From contig NZ_CP062222.1 in the NCBI RefSeq assembly GCF_017487405.1, positions 2,403,001-2,467,000 on the forward strand: DNA of 64,000 bases. Direction: 5' to 3'. Positions within the stretch are counted from its first letter, which is position 1. The number at the start of each line of letters is the position of its first letter. Source of the DNA: Brevundimonas goettingensis (lineage in GTDB: Bacteria; Pseudomonadota; Alphaproteobacteria; Caulobacterales; Caulobacteraceae). The notes below the pieces were generated by a model. It was not told the origin of the DNA and did not search any database. It saw only the letters and a program-made list of their open reading frames with translations. A program made the translations under genes and the position numbers. Below, one piece after another: positions 16,620 to 26,936 of the stretch.

Positions 16620-16976
16620 CTATCGTCCGGCGATCAGATCGACACGGATGGTTTCACCGGTCACGGCCTTGGCGGTCCAGTGGCTGCCGATGCCGCCTGG
16701 GACGATCGGGGTGCAGAAGGATCCCGGCAGGGGCACGGGCCGACGCTGGCTGAAACAGACCTGGCCGTCGCGCACCCGCCAGGTCCCGCTGCTGAGGCCG
16801 CCACGCCGGCCCCGCCCTTCGAACCGCCCGCCGCGCTGCAGCCACATCCGCGCGGTGCGCCCGTCCGGATAGGTGGACAGAAGGGTGTTGCCGAAGGCGG
16901 GCTCCAGATCGGCCTCGGTCGGCGTCGGATGCGCCTGAAGCAAAAGCATCAGGCTGAACGCGGTCGTCAAAAGCAT
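16620..16976 (-). CDS. Small secreted protein, function unknown
   Basis: The 118-residue product begins with a short hydrophobic signal peptide (MLLTTAFSLMLLLQAH) and no lipobox. The mature part is about 100 residues with two cysteines (VCFSQ and FCTPIV) and segments FGNTLLSTYPDGRTARMWL and SSGTWRVRDGQVCF, reminiscent of small beta-rich periplasmic proteins. I do not recognise the family. Start ATG 16974-16976. It lies between an ABC exporter gene (stop 17039, same strand) and the HAD gene. Confidence 0.65.
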   Translation of the reverse strand: MLLTTAFSLMLLLQAHPTPTEADLEPAFGNTLLSTYPDGRTARMWLQRGGRFEGRGRRGGLSSGTWRVRDGQVCFSQRRPVPLPGSFCTPIVPGGIGSHWTAKAVTGETIRVDLIAGR

Positions 16977-17038
16977 ACTGTCTTCCCTCTCCCGGGCTGA
17001 CAGTCGCTCCGAATGCGGATGATTTCAATCCGGCAGGA

Positions 17039-18886
17039 CTATTCCGCGCGGAACTGGAGCTTCGCCAGCCGGGCGTAGAGGCCGCCCTTGGCCACCAGCT
17101 CGGCGTGGGTCCCCTCTTCCGCGACGCGGCCGTCCTCCATGACCACGATGCGGTCGGCGCGAAGGACGGTGGCCAGGCGGTGTGCGATGACCAGGGTGGT
17201 ACGGCTCTCCATCGCCTGATCCAGCGCCACCTGCACCAGACGCTCGTTCTCGGCGTCGAGCGCGCTGGTCGCCTCGTCCAGCAGCAGGATCGGAGCGTCG
17301 CGGACCAGGGCGCGGGCGATGGCCAGGCGCTGGCGCTGGCCGCCCGACAGGCTCTTGCCGCGCTCGCCCAGTGGTGTGGCGAAACCTTCGGGCAGAGCGT
17401 CGATGAAGGTCAGGGCCTGGGCCTCGGTCGCGACGGCGCGCGCGTCCTCCTCCGTGGCGTCCTCGCGGCCGAACTGGATGTTCTCCAGCGCCGAGCCCGA
17501 GAACAGCGGCGCCTCCTGCGACACCCAGGCGAAGCGGTTGCGGACCGCCGTCGGATCGGCCGCTCGCACATCGACGCCGTCCACCGAAACGACGCCGGCC
17601 TGCGGATCATAGAAGCGCAGCAGCAGGCGGAAGACGGTCGACTTGCCCGCGCCCGACGGCCCGACCAGGGCCACGGTCTCGCCGGGCCGGACGGTGAGGG
17701 AGAAGCCTTTCAATGCCGGGAGATCCGGACGGCCCGGATAGGCGAAGGCGACGGCCGACATCGACACTTCGCCGCGCGGCGGGCTCGGCAGGGCGACAGG
17801 CTTTTCGGGCGCGGCGATGTCGGGCGTTGCGCGCATCAGCTCGTCGATCCGCTCCATGGCCCCCGCGGCCTTCTGGACATCGCCCCAGCTTTCACCCAGT
17901 GCGCCGACGGCCCCGGCGACGAAGACCGACAGCAGAACGAATTGCAGCAGGGCGCCCGGCGACATCGCGCCCCGGACCACGTCCTGCGCCCCCAGCCAGA
18001 GCACCAGGGTGACGCCACCGAACATGACCACGATGACCAGGGCGGTCATCAGGGCCCGGGCCTTCATCCGGGTCAGGGACACGGCGAAGGCCGCCTCCAC
18101 CGCCGCGCCGAAGCGGGCGATGGCCGAACCGACGCGACCAAAGGCCTGGACCGTCTCGATGGCGTCGACGCTCTCGCCCGCGAAGCCCACCGCATTGGCG
18201 AACCGGTCCTGAGACGCCACGGTCAGCTTGCGCACCGTGCGCCCGAACAGGAAGACCGGCCCCAGCAGGACCGGGGCGATCAGCAAGACCAACCCCGTCA
18301 GCTTGGGGCTGACCACGAACAGCATGCCGATGCCGCCGACCAGGGTCAGGAAGTTCCTGAGCGCGAAGGAGACCGATGTGGTCAGAAGCGTCTCGACCAG
18401 GGCGATGTCAGTGGTCAGGCGGCTAAGCACCTCGCCGGTCCGCATCTTCGCATAGAAGGAGGGATCCAGCGTCAGGATGCGGCCGAACAGGGCGGTGCGC
18501 ATGTCGGCAATCATCCGCTCGCCGGTCTTGGTCACATAGAAATAGCGGACGGCGGTCGCGCCCCCGAGGATCAGGGCGTTCACGCCGAGCAGCAGGAACC
18601 AGCGATTGATGTGCGATCCGCCGCCGGCGAATCCCTGATCGATCGCCCCGCGCGCCGTGGCGGTCAGGGCCAGCGATGCGCCGGTCGAGGCCAGAAGCCA
18701 GAACAGGGCGAACAGGGCGTCCAGCTTGTGCTTGCCCAGATAGGGCAGCAGCCGGCCCAGGGGGCGGATGTCCTTGCGCTTCTGGCGTCGCGAGCCCGCC
18801 TCGCCCAGCTGTTCGACCAACAGGGCGCCGGCCCCGGGGCGTCCCTGAACGTCGGCGGGCGTAGCGGTCGGCGAAACGTCGGTCAT
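17039..18886 (-). CDS. ABC transporter with fused membrane and ATPase domains (MsbA/ABCB-type exporter)
   Basis: The 615-residue protein carries an N-terminal six-helix transmembrane domain (residues about 40-330) and a C-terminal nucleotide-binding domain with Walker [10 protein letters not shown] (about 409-417), the signature [15 protein letters not shown] (about 511) and Walker [14 protein letters not shown], followed by the H-loop IAHRL. It is a half-transporter that would work as a homodimer, exporting lipids or toxic compounds. The substrate cannot be told from the sequence. The N-terminal 40 residues form a charged cytosolic extension. The gene appears monocistronic. Confidence 0.93.
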   Translation of the reverse strand: MTDVSPTATPADVQGRPGAGALLVEQLGEAGSRRQKRKDIRPLGRLLPYLGKHKLDALFALFWLLASTGASLALTATARGAIDQGFAGGGSHINRWFLLLGVNALILGGATAVRYFYVTKTGERMIADMRTALFGRILTLDPSFYAKMRTGEVLSRLTTDIALVETLLTTSVSFALRNFLTLVGGIGMLFVVSPKLTGLVLLIAPVLLGPVFLFGRTVRKLTVASQDRFANAVGFAGESVDAIETVQAFGRVGSAIARFGAAVEAAFAVSLTRMKARALMTALVIVVMFGGVTLVLWLGAQDVVRGAMSPGALLQFVLLSVFVAGAVGALGESWGDVQKAAGAMERIDELMRATPDIAAPEKPVALPSPPRGEVSMSAVAFAYPGRPDLPALKGFSLTVRPGETVALVGPSGAGKSTVFRLLLRFYDPQAGVVSVDGVDVRAADPTAVRNRFAWVSQEAPLFSGSALENIQFGREDATEEDARAVATEAQALTFIDALPEGFATPLGERGKSLSGGQRQRLAIARALVRDAPILLLDEATSALDAENERLVQVALDQAMESRTTLVIAHRLATVLRADRIVVMEDGRVAEEGTHAELVAKGGLYARLAKLQFRAE

Positions 18887-19013
18887 GGCCGCCTCTTGCC
18901 CCGGAACGCCCTGCGGTGTAAACGCCGCCGCTCATTCCCGCCCCTGCTGGCGGGTTTTCTCATTTATGCGCACCGACGGTCGGCATCGTCATCGCGCCAG
19001 AGGCCGGACGACC

Positions 19014-19238
19014 ATGAAAGCGAATACGCACCCCGACTACCACTTCATCACCGTCACCCTGACGAACGGCGACACGTATCAAACGCGTTCGACCTACGGC
19101 AAGGAAGGCGAAGTGCTGAACCTGGATATCGACCCCTCGACCCACCCGGCCTGGACCGGCGGCAACCAGCAGATGCTGGACCGCGGTGGTCGCGTTTCGC
19201 GCTTCAACAACAAGTTCGGCGGCTTCATCAAGAAGTAA
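19014..19238 (+). CDS. rpmE: 50S ribosomal protein L31, zinc-independent form
   Basis: A 74-residue protein, [16 protein letters not shown] at the start and [14 protein letters not shown] near the end, matches bacterial L31. It lacks the CxxC-type zinc ligands of the C+ form, so it belongs to the zinc-independent C- class. It sits in the large subunit near the subunit bridge. ATG 19014 is preceded by AGGCCGGACGACC. A factor-independent terminator follows about 55 bases after the stop. The ABC exporter is divergent. Confidence 0.96.
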   Translation: MKANTHPDYHFITVTLTNGDTYQTRSTYGKEGEVLNLDIDPSTHPAWTGGNQQMLDRGGRVSRFNNKFGGFIKK

Positions 19239-19293
19239 GCCGGTTCCCCGCGTCGCGCCATTTTCTGGCACTGCGCTTTTGGGATCACGAAAG

Positions 19294-19320
19294 GCGCCGG
19301 TCCTGCGACCGGCGCTTTTT
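19294..19320 (+). terminator. Rho-independent terminator after rpmE
   Basis: A 9-bp perfect stem GCGCCGGTC (19294-19302) and GACCGGCGC (19307-19315) with a four-base loop is followed by five T residues. It ends the rpmE message before the L,D-transpeptidase gene. Confidence 0.92.
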
Positions 19321-19405
19321 GTTTGCGTTGAACCTCGGTAACATCAGGGCGTTCGGCGTCCCGGGGGCAGTCCCTGGGGCGGCGGACCGATTAGAGCGGA
19401 CTGAG

Positions 19406-20980
19406 ATGAATCGACGGGAATTGGGTTTCGGCATCGCGACAGCGGCGATGGTTTCGGCTGCGGGTTCGGCCCAAGCCGCCCAGTTCCGCCGTTCCCGCCC
19501 CGCCCAGCCCGCTGCGGCGCCCGGCGGCCAGGCTGTCTTCGCGCCCCAGATCGCCCGCCTGCCCGCCAATGTGAAGGATGACGTCAGCGCCTTCTACACG
19601 GCCAACGGCTGGAAGGCCGTCTGGACCCCGGCCCAGATGCAGGCGCTCAACGCCGTCGCCCGCAAGTCCGAAAACCACGGCCTGGCCGCGACAGACTTCT
19701 TCGACTTCGTGGGTCTGGCCGCCGATCCGGCCTCCAGCGACGTGCGCACCACCGCCGCCGCCATCCTCTACGCCCGTGTCCTGGCCGAGGGCCGCGTCCG
19801 GCCCGAGGACGTGGAAGACCTGTGGGAGATGGGCAAGAACCGCGTCGACATCCCGACCGGTCTGAACGCCGCCCTGGCGCAGAACCAGCTGGCCCAGTGG
19901 TTCGACGGCCTGCCGCCCACCGACATCGGCTATACCAATCTGTCGAACGGCTATCTGCGCTATCGCCGCCTGAGCCGCGCCGGCGGCTGGCCGACCTTCA
20001 ACCAGGGCGCTGGCATCGAGCCGGGAATGAGCGACGTGCGCATTCCGGTCCTGATCGAACGTCTGGTGGCCGAGGGAGACCTCAGCGCCGCTGACGGCGC
20101 GCGCCTCAAGGCCCAGGGCCTCACCTATGGCGACGAACTGCAGACGGCGGTGCGCGGCTTCCAGCAGCGTCACGGTCTGCTGCCCGACGCCCGGATCGGC
20201 ACCGGCACCCAGCGCTCGCTCGGCGCCTCGTCCGACGACCGCGCCCGCCAGATCGCCCTGAACCTGGAACGCCGCCGCTGGCTGAAACGCGAGCTCAATC
20301 CCGAGCGGATCGAGGTCAACACCGCCGCCGCCATCATGGTCTACTGGAAGGAGGGCCGTCCGGTTCACTCCAACCGCGTCGTCGTCGGCTCGGCCGAGAA
20401 CCAGACCCCCAGCCTCGAGAAGCCCTTCGCCTCGGTCGTGGCCAACCCGCCCTGGTACGTCCCGGCCGGCATCGCGCGCCGCGAGATCCTGCCCCAGGGC
20501 CCGGCCTATCTGGCCGCCCGGGACATGTATATTTCCAACGGCCAGGTGATCCAGCGCGCCGGACCGCAGGCCGCGCTCGGCTATGTGAAGTTCGAGCTGC
20601 GCGACAGCTACGCCATCTTCCTGCACGACACCCCGGCCAAGGGCGCCTTCGATCTGGCCACCCGCCAGCGCTCGCACGGCTGCGTCCGGGTTCAGGGCGC
20701 GGTCGAGTTCGCGCGCCTGCTGCTGTCGCCCGATCCGCTGCGTCTGGCCGAGTTCGATACGGCCCAGCAGACGCGTGAGACCCAGCGCATCCAGACCGGC
20801 CGCGAAATCACCGTGCGCCTTCTCTACTGGACCGCCTTCGTCGACGGTCAGCAGCGCGTGGCCTTCCGTGAGGACGTCTACAAGCGCGACCAGAAGCTGG
20901 CCGAGGCCTTGGGCATCGCCGTCAACCTGCCGGTGCCCGTGGATGACGGCGCCGCCGTCGCCAACGACGTCGGGCCGTAG
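19406..20980 (+). CDS. L,D-transpeptidase (YkuD, YcbB-like) with peptidoglycan-binding domain
   Basis: The 524-residue protein starts MNRRELGFGIATAAMVSAAG, a signal peptide with a twin arginine, then a proline-rich stretch. A peptidoglycan-binding domain lies at about residues 240-275 (ELQTAVRGFQQRHGLLPDAR), and the catalytic YkuD domain follows with IFLHDTP and RSHGCVRV, in which the cysteine at about residue 426 is the nucleophile. YcbB-like enzymes make 3-3 cross-links in peptidoglycan in the periplasm. ATG 19406 is used; the same frame is open far upstream through the antisense of the ABC exporter and rpmE, which is coincidental. Confidence 0.93.
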   Translation: MNRRELGFGIATAAMVSAAGSAQAAQFRRSRPAQPAAAPGGQAVFAPQIARLPANVKDDVSAFYTANGWKAVWTPAQMQALNAVARKSENHGLAATDFFDFVGLAADPASSDVRTTAAAILYARVLAEGRVRPEDVEDLWEMGKNRVDIPTGLNAALAQNQLAQWFDGLPPTDIGYTNLSNGYLRYRRLSRAGGWPTFNQGAGIEPGMSDVRIPVLIERLVAEGDLSAADGARLKAQGLTYGDELQTAVRGFQQRHGLLPDARIGTGTQRSLGASSDDRARQIALNLERRRWLKRELNPERIEVNTAAAIMVYWKEGRPVHSNRVVVGSAENQTPSLEKPFASVVANPPWYVPAGIARREILPQGPAYLAARDMYISNGQVIQRAGPQAALGYVKFELRDSYAIFLHDTPAKGAFDLATRQRSHGCVRVQGAVEFARLLLSPDPLRLAEFDTAQQTRETQRIQTGREITVRLLYWTAFVDGQQRVAFREDVYKRDQKLAEALGIAVNLPVPVDDGAAVANDVGP

Positions 20981-20983
20981 GCC

Positions 20984-21787
20984 CTAGATGGCCTCGGGCG
21001 TGTTCGACGCCCACGCCGCTTCGAGACGTTGGATCAGAACCGGATCGCCTGAGAAGGCGTGATCGCCGATGGCCGTCACCGCACAGGCGGGCGTGGCGCT
21101 GTTGCAGATGAAGGCCTGATCGAAATCGGGCAGATCGGATAGATGCAGAGGCCGCGTCTCCGACGTCAGGCCAACGCTCGCCAGCTCCTCCTCGATCAAG
21201 ACCTGGGTCACCCCCGCCAGCATGGGCGCCGCCGGCCAGGTGACGCGGTCGCCTTTCACGAAGCCGATGTTCCAGAGGCTGCCTTCGGAAATCAGTCCTG
21301 CCTCGTCGACGAAGATGGCGTCGTCGAAGCCGGCATCCTGCGCCTGTCTCCGTGACTGGATCAGGCCGAACAGGGCCGTGTGCTTCAGATGGGGGGCGTC
21401 GCGCGCATAGACCCGCGTGGCGACTCTGAGCGAGGCGGCCAGCGGCGGCGGCGGATCGGCCGCCATGGTCATGACCTTGGGGACGCCGCGCCAGGACGGC
21501 GTCCGGGCCCAGAGTTCGGGCGAGAACAGGCTGACCCGCAGCCAGCAGGCGTCCCGCCCCTCGACCGCCCCCCGCATCAGGTCGCGAAGCCGGTCCTCCC
21601 CGGGGCTTTTTCCGAACAGCTCGACCGCCGAGGCCTCTAGCCGCGCCAGATGCCGCCCCAGCCCCCGCGCCGCGCCGTCTTCGACGCTGAACGAGGTGTA
21701 GGCGCCATAGTTGACCAGGGCCAGATAGGTCAGGTCGTCGGTCGAGGCGGGTTCGCCGTCGATGAGGATCGGCGGGAACCCGGTCAT
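20984..21787 (-). CDS. Class IV (fold-type IV) PLP aminotransferase / aminodeoxychorismate lyase-like
   Basis: The 267-residue protein has the fold-type IV layout: arginine-rich region LGRHLARLEAS, the PLP lysine in PHLKHTALFGLIQSRR, then FDDAIFVDEAGLISEGSLWNIG, which is the family's (S)EG(T/S)xxN motif, and a cofactor-binding segment AGVTQVLIEE. Members include branched-chain and D-amino acid aminotransferases and 4-amino-4-deoxychorismate lyase; short length and sequence fit the lyase side but do not prove it. ATG 21787 lies four bases after the gyrA stop, so it is probably in the gyrA transcript. Confidence 0.85.
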   Translation of the reverse strand: MTGFPPILIDGEPASTDDLTYLALVNYGAYTSFSVEDGAARGLGRHLARLEASAVELFGKSPGEDRLRDLMRGAVEGRDACWLRVSLFSPELWARTPSWRGVPKVMTMAADPPPPLAASLRVATRVYARDAPHLKHTALFGLIQSRRQAQDAGFDDAIFVDEAGLISEGSLWNIGFVKGDRVTWPAAPMLAGVTQVLIEEELASVGLTSETRPLHLSDLPDFDQAFICNSATPACAVTAIGDHAFSGDPVLIQRLEAAWASNTPEAI

Positions 21788-21791
21788 GCGA

Positions 21792-24584
21792 TCAGCTTTC
21801 GCCGCCGTCCCCGGTCCCTTCGACGCCTTCGTCGCCACCGACCTCATCATCGCCGCCCGGCGTTTCCGCCAGACGCTCGACCGAGACCACCCGCTCGCCG
21901 TCGCCGGTCTTGAAGATGGTGACGCCCTGGCTGGAGCGGCCGACCACGCGGACCTGTCCGACCCGGGTCCGGATCATCTGGCCGCTGGAGGTGACCATCA
22001 GCAGTTCGTCGGTCTCTTCCACCGGGAAGGCGGCGGCCAGACGGGTGCCGGCGCGACCACCCAGGCCGTGGGCCGTCAGCCCCTGCCCGCCGCGACCCGT
22101 GCGGCGATACTCATAGGCCGAGGACCGCTTGCCGAAGCCGCTGTCGGTGACGGTCAGGATGAACTGCTCCGCCGCGCCCAGTTCGGCGATGCGTTCGACG
22201 GTCAGGGCGGCGTCGCCGACCACCTCGTCATCGGCCTCGGGCGTCGAGACATCCTCGTCGCCATCAGCGCCCGCCAGAGCCTTGCGCATGGCGTTGGCGT
22301 GCTTGACGTAGGCGGCGCGCTCTTCCGGCGTCGCATCGACGCGGCCCAGCACGGCCATGGAGATGACCTCGTCGCCGTCCTGAAGCCGGACGCCGCGGAC
22401 CCCGGTCGAGTCGCGACCCTTGAAGACGCGAACATCGTCGGCCTTGAAGCGGATAGCGCGGCCCAAGGCGGTGGTCAGCAGGACGTCGTCCTCTGCCGTG
22501 CACAGGGCGACCCCGACCATGTGGTCGTCGTCTTCGAGCTTCATGGCCAGCTTGCCGGCGCGATTGACTGTGGCGAAATCCGACAGCTTGTTGCGGCGCA
22601 CGTCGCCCGACTTGGTGGCGAACATGATGTCGTAGTCACCCCAGGACGCCTCGTCCTCGGGCAACGGCAGGACGTTCATGATGCTGTCGCCCGGCTCGAT
22701 GGGCAGCAGGTTGACGAAGGCCTTGCCGCGCGAGGTCGGCCCGCCCAGCGGCAGGCGCCAGACCTTGAGCTTGTAGGCCTTGCCGTTGGTGGCGAAGAAC
22801 AGCACCGGCGTATGGGTCGAGGCGGAGAAGACGCCGGTGATGGCGTCCTCGTCCTTCATCGTCATGCCCGACTTGCCCTTGCCGCCGCGATGCTGGGTTC
22901 GATAGGCGTTCAGGGCCACGCGCTTGACGTAGCCGCCGTGGGTGACCGTGACGACCATGTCCTCGCGCGGGATCAGGTCCTCGTCCTCCATCTCGGCGTC
23001 GCCCTCCCCGATCAAGGTGCGGCGCGGCACGGCGAACTCGTCCTTCACCGCCAGCAGGTCCTCGCGGATGATGGCGATGATGTTGGCGCGGTCCGACAGG
23101 ATGGTCAGGTGGCCCTGGATGGTGTCGGCCAGGCCGCGGGCCTCGCCGAAGATGTCGTCACGGCCCAGGCCGGTCAGACGCGACAGGGTCAGGGCCAGGA
23201 TGGCGCGAGCCTGTTCATCGGTCAGGTTCAGCTTGTCGCCGTCGATCAACATCGAGCGCGGATCGGCGATCAGTTCGACCAGGGCCAGCATGTCGCCGAC
23301 CGGCCAGGACTTGGCCTGCAGGCGCTGACGCGCTTCCGCCGGATCGGCCGACGAGCGGATGATGTGGATGACCTCGTCGATATTGGCCACGGCGACGGCC
23401 AGACCCACCAGGACGTGGCCCCGGTCGCGGGCCTTGGCCAGTTCGAACTTGATCCGGCGGACCACGACTTCCTCGCGGAACTCGAGGAAGGCCTCCAGCA
23501 GTTGGCGCAGCCCCATCTGCTCGGGCCGGCCGTGGTTCAGGGCCAGCATGTTGACGCCGAACGACGACTGCATGGCGGTGTAGCGCCACAGCTGGTTCAG
23601 GATCACGTCGCCCGAAGCGTCGCGCTTCAGCTCGATCACCATCCGCATGCCCTGACGGTCGGATTCGTCGCGGACGTCGGAGATGCCTTCGATCCGCTTC
23701 TCGCGGACCATTTCGGCGATTCGCTCGATCAGGGTCTGTTTGTTGACCTGATAGGGCAGTTCGGTGACGACGATCGCCTCGCGGTCCTTGCGGATGGTCT
23801 CGATCGAGGCCTTGCCGCGCACGATGACCGAGCCGCGGCCGTCGCGCAGGGCGTTGCGCGGCGCGGTGCGGCCCATGATCTCGCCGCCCGTCGGGAAGTC
23901 GGGACCGGGGACGATGTCCAGGATGGCGTCGTCGGAGATGTTCGGATCGTCCAGCAGGGCCACGGCCGCATCGACGATTTCACCGAGATTGTGCGGCGGG
24001 ATGTTCGTCGCCATGCCGACGGCGATGCCGCCCGCGCCGTTGACCAGCAGGTTCGGGATCCGAGACGGCAGGACGACCGGCTCCAGCTCCTTCTCGTCGT
24101 AGTTCGGCTGGAAATCGACCGTGTCCTTGTCGATATCGGCCAGCAGGGCCACGGCCGCTGGCGCCATGCGCGCTTCCGTGTATCGCATCGAGGCTGGCAT
24201 ATCGCCGTCGACCGAGCCGAAATTGCCCTGGCCGTCGACCAGCATCAGACCCATCGAGAACGGCTGGGCCATGCGGACCAGGGCCATATAGACCGAGGCG
24301 TCGCCGTGCGGGTGGAAGCGACCAAGCACGTCACCGACGACGCGCGCGCACTTCGAGTACGACCGCTCGGGCGTCATGTTCAGGTCGTGCATCGAATAGA
24401 GGATGCGACGGTGCACCGGCTTCAGGCCGTCACGCGCGTCCGGCAGGGCGCGCGAGACGATCACACTCATGGCGTAATCGAGGTAGGAGCGTTTCAGCTC
24501 GTCCTCGATCGTGATGGTCGAAATGTCGGAACCGCCGCTCGGTCCTGCAGGAGGTGCGGCGTTTTCGTAGCTGTCGTCGGTCAA
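21792..24584 (-). CDS. gyrA: DNA gyrase subunit A, with quinolone-resistance-like QRDR
   Basis: The 930-residue protein has the full GyrA layout: catalytic Tyr135 in SMRYTEARM (E. coli Tyr122), the breakage-reunion core, and a C-terminal wrapping domain with the GyrA box QHRGGKG. The QRDR reads [15 protein letters not shown], with Ala96 and Met100 in place of E. coli Ser83 and Asp87. Gyrase introduces negative supercoils with GyrB. An acidic insertion ([16 protein letters not shown]) interrupts the C-terminal domain between two blades. The start is TTG at 24584, since an in-frame TAA lies 12 bases further upstream; no better start is available. The class IV aminotransferase follows four bases after the stop. 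Confidence 0.97.
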   Translation of the reverse strand: MTDDSYENAAPPAGPSGGSDISTITIEDELKRSYLDYAMSVIVSRALPDARDGLKPVHRRILYSMHDLNMTPERSYSKCARVVGDVLGRFHPHGDASVYMALVRMAQPFSMGLMLVDGQGNFGSVDGDMPASMRYTEARMAPAAVALLADIDKDTVDFQPNYDEKELEPVVLPSRIPNLLVNGAGGIAVGMATNIPPHNLGEIVDAAVALLDDPNISDDAILDIVPGPDFPTGGEIMGRTAPRNALRDGRGSVIVRGKASIETIRKDREAIVVTELPYQVNKQTLIERIAEMVREKRIEGISDVRDESDRQGMRMVIELKRDASGDVILNQLWRYTAMQSSFGVNMLALNHGRPEQMGLRQLLEAFLEFREEVVVRRIKFELAKARDRGHVLVGLAVAVANIDEVIHIIRSSADPAEARQRLQAKSWPVGDMLALVELIADPRSMLIDGDKLNLTDEQARAILALTLSRLTGLGRDDIFGEARGLADTIQGHLTILSDRANIIAIIREDLLAVKDEFAVPRRTLIGEGDAEMEDEDLIPREDMVVTVTHGGYVKRVALNAYRTQHRGGKGKSGMTMKDEDAITGVFSASTHTPVLFFATNGKAYKLKVWRLPLGGPTSRGKAFVNLLPIEPGDSIMNVLPLPEDEASWGDYDIMFATKSGDVRRNKLSDFATVNRAGKLAMKLEDDDHMVGVALCTAEDDVLLTTALGRAIRFKADDVRVFKGRDSTGVRGVRLQDGDEVISMAVLGRVDATPEERAAYVKHANAMRKALAGADGDEDVSTPEADDEVVGDAALTVERIAELGAAEQFILTVTDSGFGKRSSAYEYRRTGRGGQGLTAHGLGGRAGTRLAAAFPVEETDELLMVTSSGQMIRTRVGQVRVVGRSSQGVTIFKTGDGERVVSVERLAETPGGDDEVGGDEGVEGTGDGGES

Positions 24585-24705
24585 GGAGTTTAGGCTTTAA
24601 ATGGCCGGAATCGGAACGTGATCCGCTGTCCGGTTTTCTAGCATCCGTGGCGTCCGGAGGCAAAGTTTACGCCGGTTTCGACGTCGTCCGTGAAAGGAAG
24701 AATCC

Positions 24706-25296
24706 ATGCGCGCCCTCCCCCTCGCCGCCGCCTTCGCCGCCGGCACCCTTCTCGCCTCCGGAGCGGCTCTCGCCCAGACCGCGGCGCCTGCTCCGACGCC
24801 CTCCCCGGCGGCCCCGCCGCAGGCCGTGGTCATCGCCGCGCTGAAGACGGCGGACGGCGCCGAGGCCGGCACGGTGACCGGCTATGAGGGTCCCAAGGGG
24901 ATGATCTTCCGCGTCGTCGGCAAGGGCTGGCCCGCCGGCTGGCACGCCGTCCACCTGCACGCCGTCGGCAGCTGCGAGGCGCCCGGCTTCACCTCGGCCG
25001 GCGGCCATGTGAACCACGCCGAGGGCGCCCGGCCGCACGGCCTGCTCAACAAGGACGGCGGCCCGGATTTGGGCGATCTGCAGAACGTCTTCGCCGCCGC
25101 CGACGGTTCGGCCAACGCCGACGTCTATCTCGCCTGGGAGGGTCTGGACGCGCACGAGAGCGACTATGTGGACGCCAACGGCCTGTCGTTCGTGGTCCAC
25201 GCCAACGCCGACGACTATGTCAGCCAGCCGATCGGCGGCGCGGGCGGCCGCATCGCCTGCGGCGTGTTCGAGCCGGTGGTCGTCACCGCTCACTGA
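24706..25296 (+). CDS. sodC: Periplasmic Cu,Zn superoxide dismutase
   Basis: The 196-residue protein begins with a signal peptide ending near ALAQ (residue 24) and has the SodC metal motifs: copper ligands His83 and His85 in WHAVHLHAVGSC, bridging His101 in GGHVNH, His165 in VVHANADD, disulfide cysteines 90 and 185, and the active-site arginine in GGRIACGV. At the zinc site His111 and Asp124 are present, but the residue that aligns with the third zinc histidine (RHVGD in other SODs) is Asp121 in GPDLGD. It detoxifies superoxide in the periplasm. ATG 24706 has a good ribosome site (GGAAG). It converges with the EamA exporter gene, 9 bases away. Confidence 0.9.
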   Translation: MRALPLAAAFAAGTLLASGAALAQTAAPAPTPSPAAPPQAVVIAALKTADGAEAGTVTGYEGPKGMIFRVVGKGWPAGWHAVHLHAVGSCEAPGFTSAGGHVNHAEGARPHGLLNKDGGPDLGDLQNVFAAADGSANADVYLAWEGLDAHESDYVDANGLSFVVHANADDYVSQPIGGAGGRIACGVFEPVVVTAH

Positions 25297-25305
25297 CCTC
25301 CTGTA

Positions 25306-26211
25306 TCAGGCCTTGGCCGCGCCGGCGCGCAAGCCCCGCTCGGCCAGGGCCACCACCGCGACCCCGGCCATGGCGATGGCCGAGCCGATCAGGATCTGGG
25401 GCGTCAGAACGTCGCCCATCAGACCCCAGCCGATCAGGATCGAGACCACCGGCGTCGCCAGCAGATAGGGCGTCACCCGCCCGGCCTCCCGCTTTTGCAC
25501 CAGCCAGAACAACAGGGTCGTCGCCACGACGGAGGACACGACCCCGGCCCATAGCAGCGAGATCCAGACGATCGGGGTCGCGGCCTTCACGGCCTCGATC
25601 TGATGGTGTTCGAAGACGGCCGAGCCGAAAGCCATGACCGGCAGGGTGCCGACCGCCAGCATGGCCTGCATCTTCAACGGCGGGACCGAGGTCGTCCGAC
25701 GCGCGACCACCGTGGTCAGGGCCCAGGCGGCCGCAGCTGCGATCCCGACCAGGATGGCGCGCCAGTCCTGGAGCGCATGGGCGTCCAGCGTCATCCAGCC
25801 GACGCCGACGAAGGCCACGACCATTCCCACCATCGCCGCCCGGCTGAGCCGTTCCTTCAGCAGCAGGAAGGCGAACAGGGCCGTGAACGGAATCCACAGC
25901 TGGTTGGCGACGGTCACCGGGCTGACGTCCCGGGCCAGCCAGTAGGCGGTGTAGACGAGGCCGTACTGCAGCGACCCGCCCACCAGGACGATGATCAGCA
26001 GACTTTTCCAGTCCGGAAACGGCGGCCGGATGAAGCCGGCGAGACAGAGGCTGGCGATGCCGAACCGGATCGCCCCGACCAGCAGGGGCGACATCTGTTC
26101 GGTGGCCACCTTGGCCCCGGCGTTGTTCACGCCCCAGATCACGATGATCGCGACGATCGCTCCGATCTCGAGCAGGGTCAGCGGGCTGTGCGGTTTGTCG
26201 GGCGTGGTCAC
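25306..26211 (-). CDS. EamA/DMT-family transporter
   Basis: The 301-residue product has about ten hydrophobic segments in two repeated halves, each an EamA domain: first half IVIWGVNNAGAKVAT, second half VSSVVATTLLFWLVQKREAG with FLLLKERLS and LIGWGLMGD between. Members export amino acids, metabolites or drugs, and the substrate here is not told by the sequence. The start is put at GTG 26211, preceded by AGGCGAG; an in-frame start 27 bases upstream is possible but has no ribosome site. It is preceded by ssb on the same strand, 85 bases upstream. Confidence 0.85.
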   Translation of the reverse strand: MTTPDKPHSPLTLLEIGAIVAIIVIWGVNNAGAKVATEQMSPLLVGAIRFGIASLCLAGFIRPPFPDWKSLLIIVLVGGSLQYGLVYTAYWLARDVSPVTVANQLWIPFTALFAFLLLKERLSRAAMVGMVVAFVGVGWMTLDAHALQDWRAILVGIAAAAAWALTTVVARRTTSVPPLKMQAMLAVGTLPVMAFGSAVFEHHQIEAVKAATPIVWISLLWAGVVSSVVATTLLFWLVQKREAGRVTPYLLATPVVSILIGWGLMGDVLTPQILIGSAIAMAGVAVVALAERGLRAGAAKA

Positions 26212-26296
26212 CGCTCGCCTATCGCACGCCAAACGCAAAACGTCGGCTCAAAATGCATGAGCCGACGTTGCAGGGTCAGATTGTGACCGGCAGACC

Positions 26297-26785
26297 TTAG
26301 AACGGGATGTCGTCGTTCAGGTCGTAGCTTTCGCGCGGGCCGGAGGGCTTGTTGGCGCCGCCGGTGGAGAAGCCGGACGAATAGTCGTCGTCGTTGCCGC
26401 GACCGCCGCCGCCCTGCGAGGCGCCGCCACCGTCACGACCGCCCAGCATGGTCAGCTGGCCGTTGAAGCGGCCGATGATGACCTCGGTCGTGTATTTCTC
26501 GATGCCGTCCTTGTCGGTCCACTTGCGGGTCTGCAGCGAGCCCTCGACATAGACTGTCGAACCTTTTTTCACATAGTTTTCAACGACCTTGACGATGTTG
26601 TCGTTGAAGACCGAGACGCGGTGCCACTCGGTCTTCTCCTTGCGCTCGCCCGAGGACTTGTCGCGCCAGGTTTCCGAGGTGGCCAGGGAGAAGTTGGCGA
26701 TGCGGTCGCCGTTCGGCATCGACCGGATTTCGGGGTCGCGCCCCAGGTTGCCGACCAGAATGACCTTGTTGACGCTGCCCGCCAT
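26297..26785 (-). CDS. ssb: Single-stranded DNA-binding protein
   Basis: The 162-residue product has the OB-fold N-terminal domain ([38 protein letters not shown]), a glycine-rich linker and the conserved acidic tip DDIPF that recruits partner proteins. It coats single-stranded DNA in replication, recombination and repair. ATG 26785. A GTTC-N7-GTTC SOS box lies 152 bases upstream at 26937-26951, which suggests LexA control. Confidence 0.97.
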   Translation of the reverse strand: MAGSVNKVILVGNLGRDPEIRSMPNGDRIANFSLATSETWRDKSSGERKEKTEWHRVSVFNDNIVKVVENYVKKGSTVYVEGSLQTRKWTDKDGIEKYTTEVIIGRFNGQLTMLGGRDGGGASQGGGGRGNDDDYSSGFSTGGANKPSGPRESYDLNDDIPF

Positions 26786-26936
26786 GATGCTCTCTCGTTG
26801 TCTGCCCCGCGCCCGTCCGTGGGTCGCGGCTTGCTTGAATGCCGTGTCCGACGATCAGTCGTCGGAGGACCGGCCTAGCGCGCAAAGGCCGCCAAGCCAC
26901 CCCCAGTTAAGACATCCTAAACGAAAGCTTGTGGAT

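Noticed and set aside
17105..19405. Very long plus-strand frame running into the L,D-transpeptidase
   Set aside because: It is the antisense of the ABC exporter and crosses rpmE in another frame; the true start with a signal peptide is 19406.
21762..24593. 943-residue plus-strand frame opposite gyrA
   Set aside because: It is a GC-driven antisense shadow of gyrA and has no recognisable domain.
26907..26921. TTAA-N7-TAAA resembling a CtrA site upstream of ssb
   Set aside because: One base differs from the TTAA-N7-TTAA form and ssb is not expected to be under CtrA control; the SOS box is a better explanation of the region.
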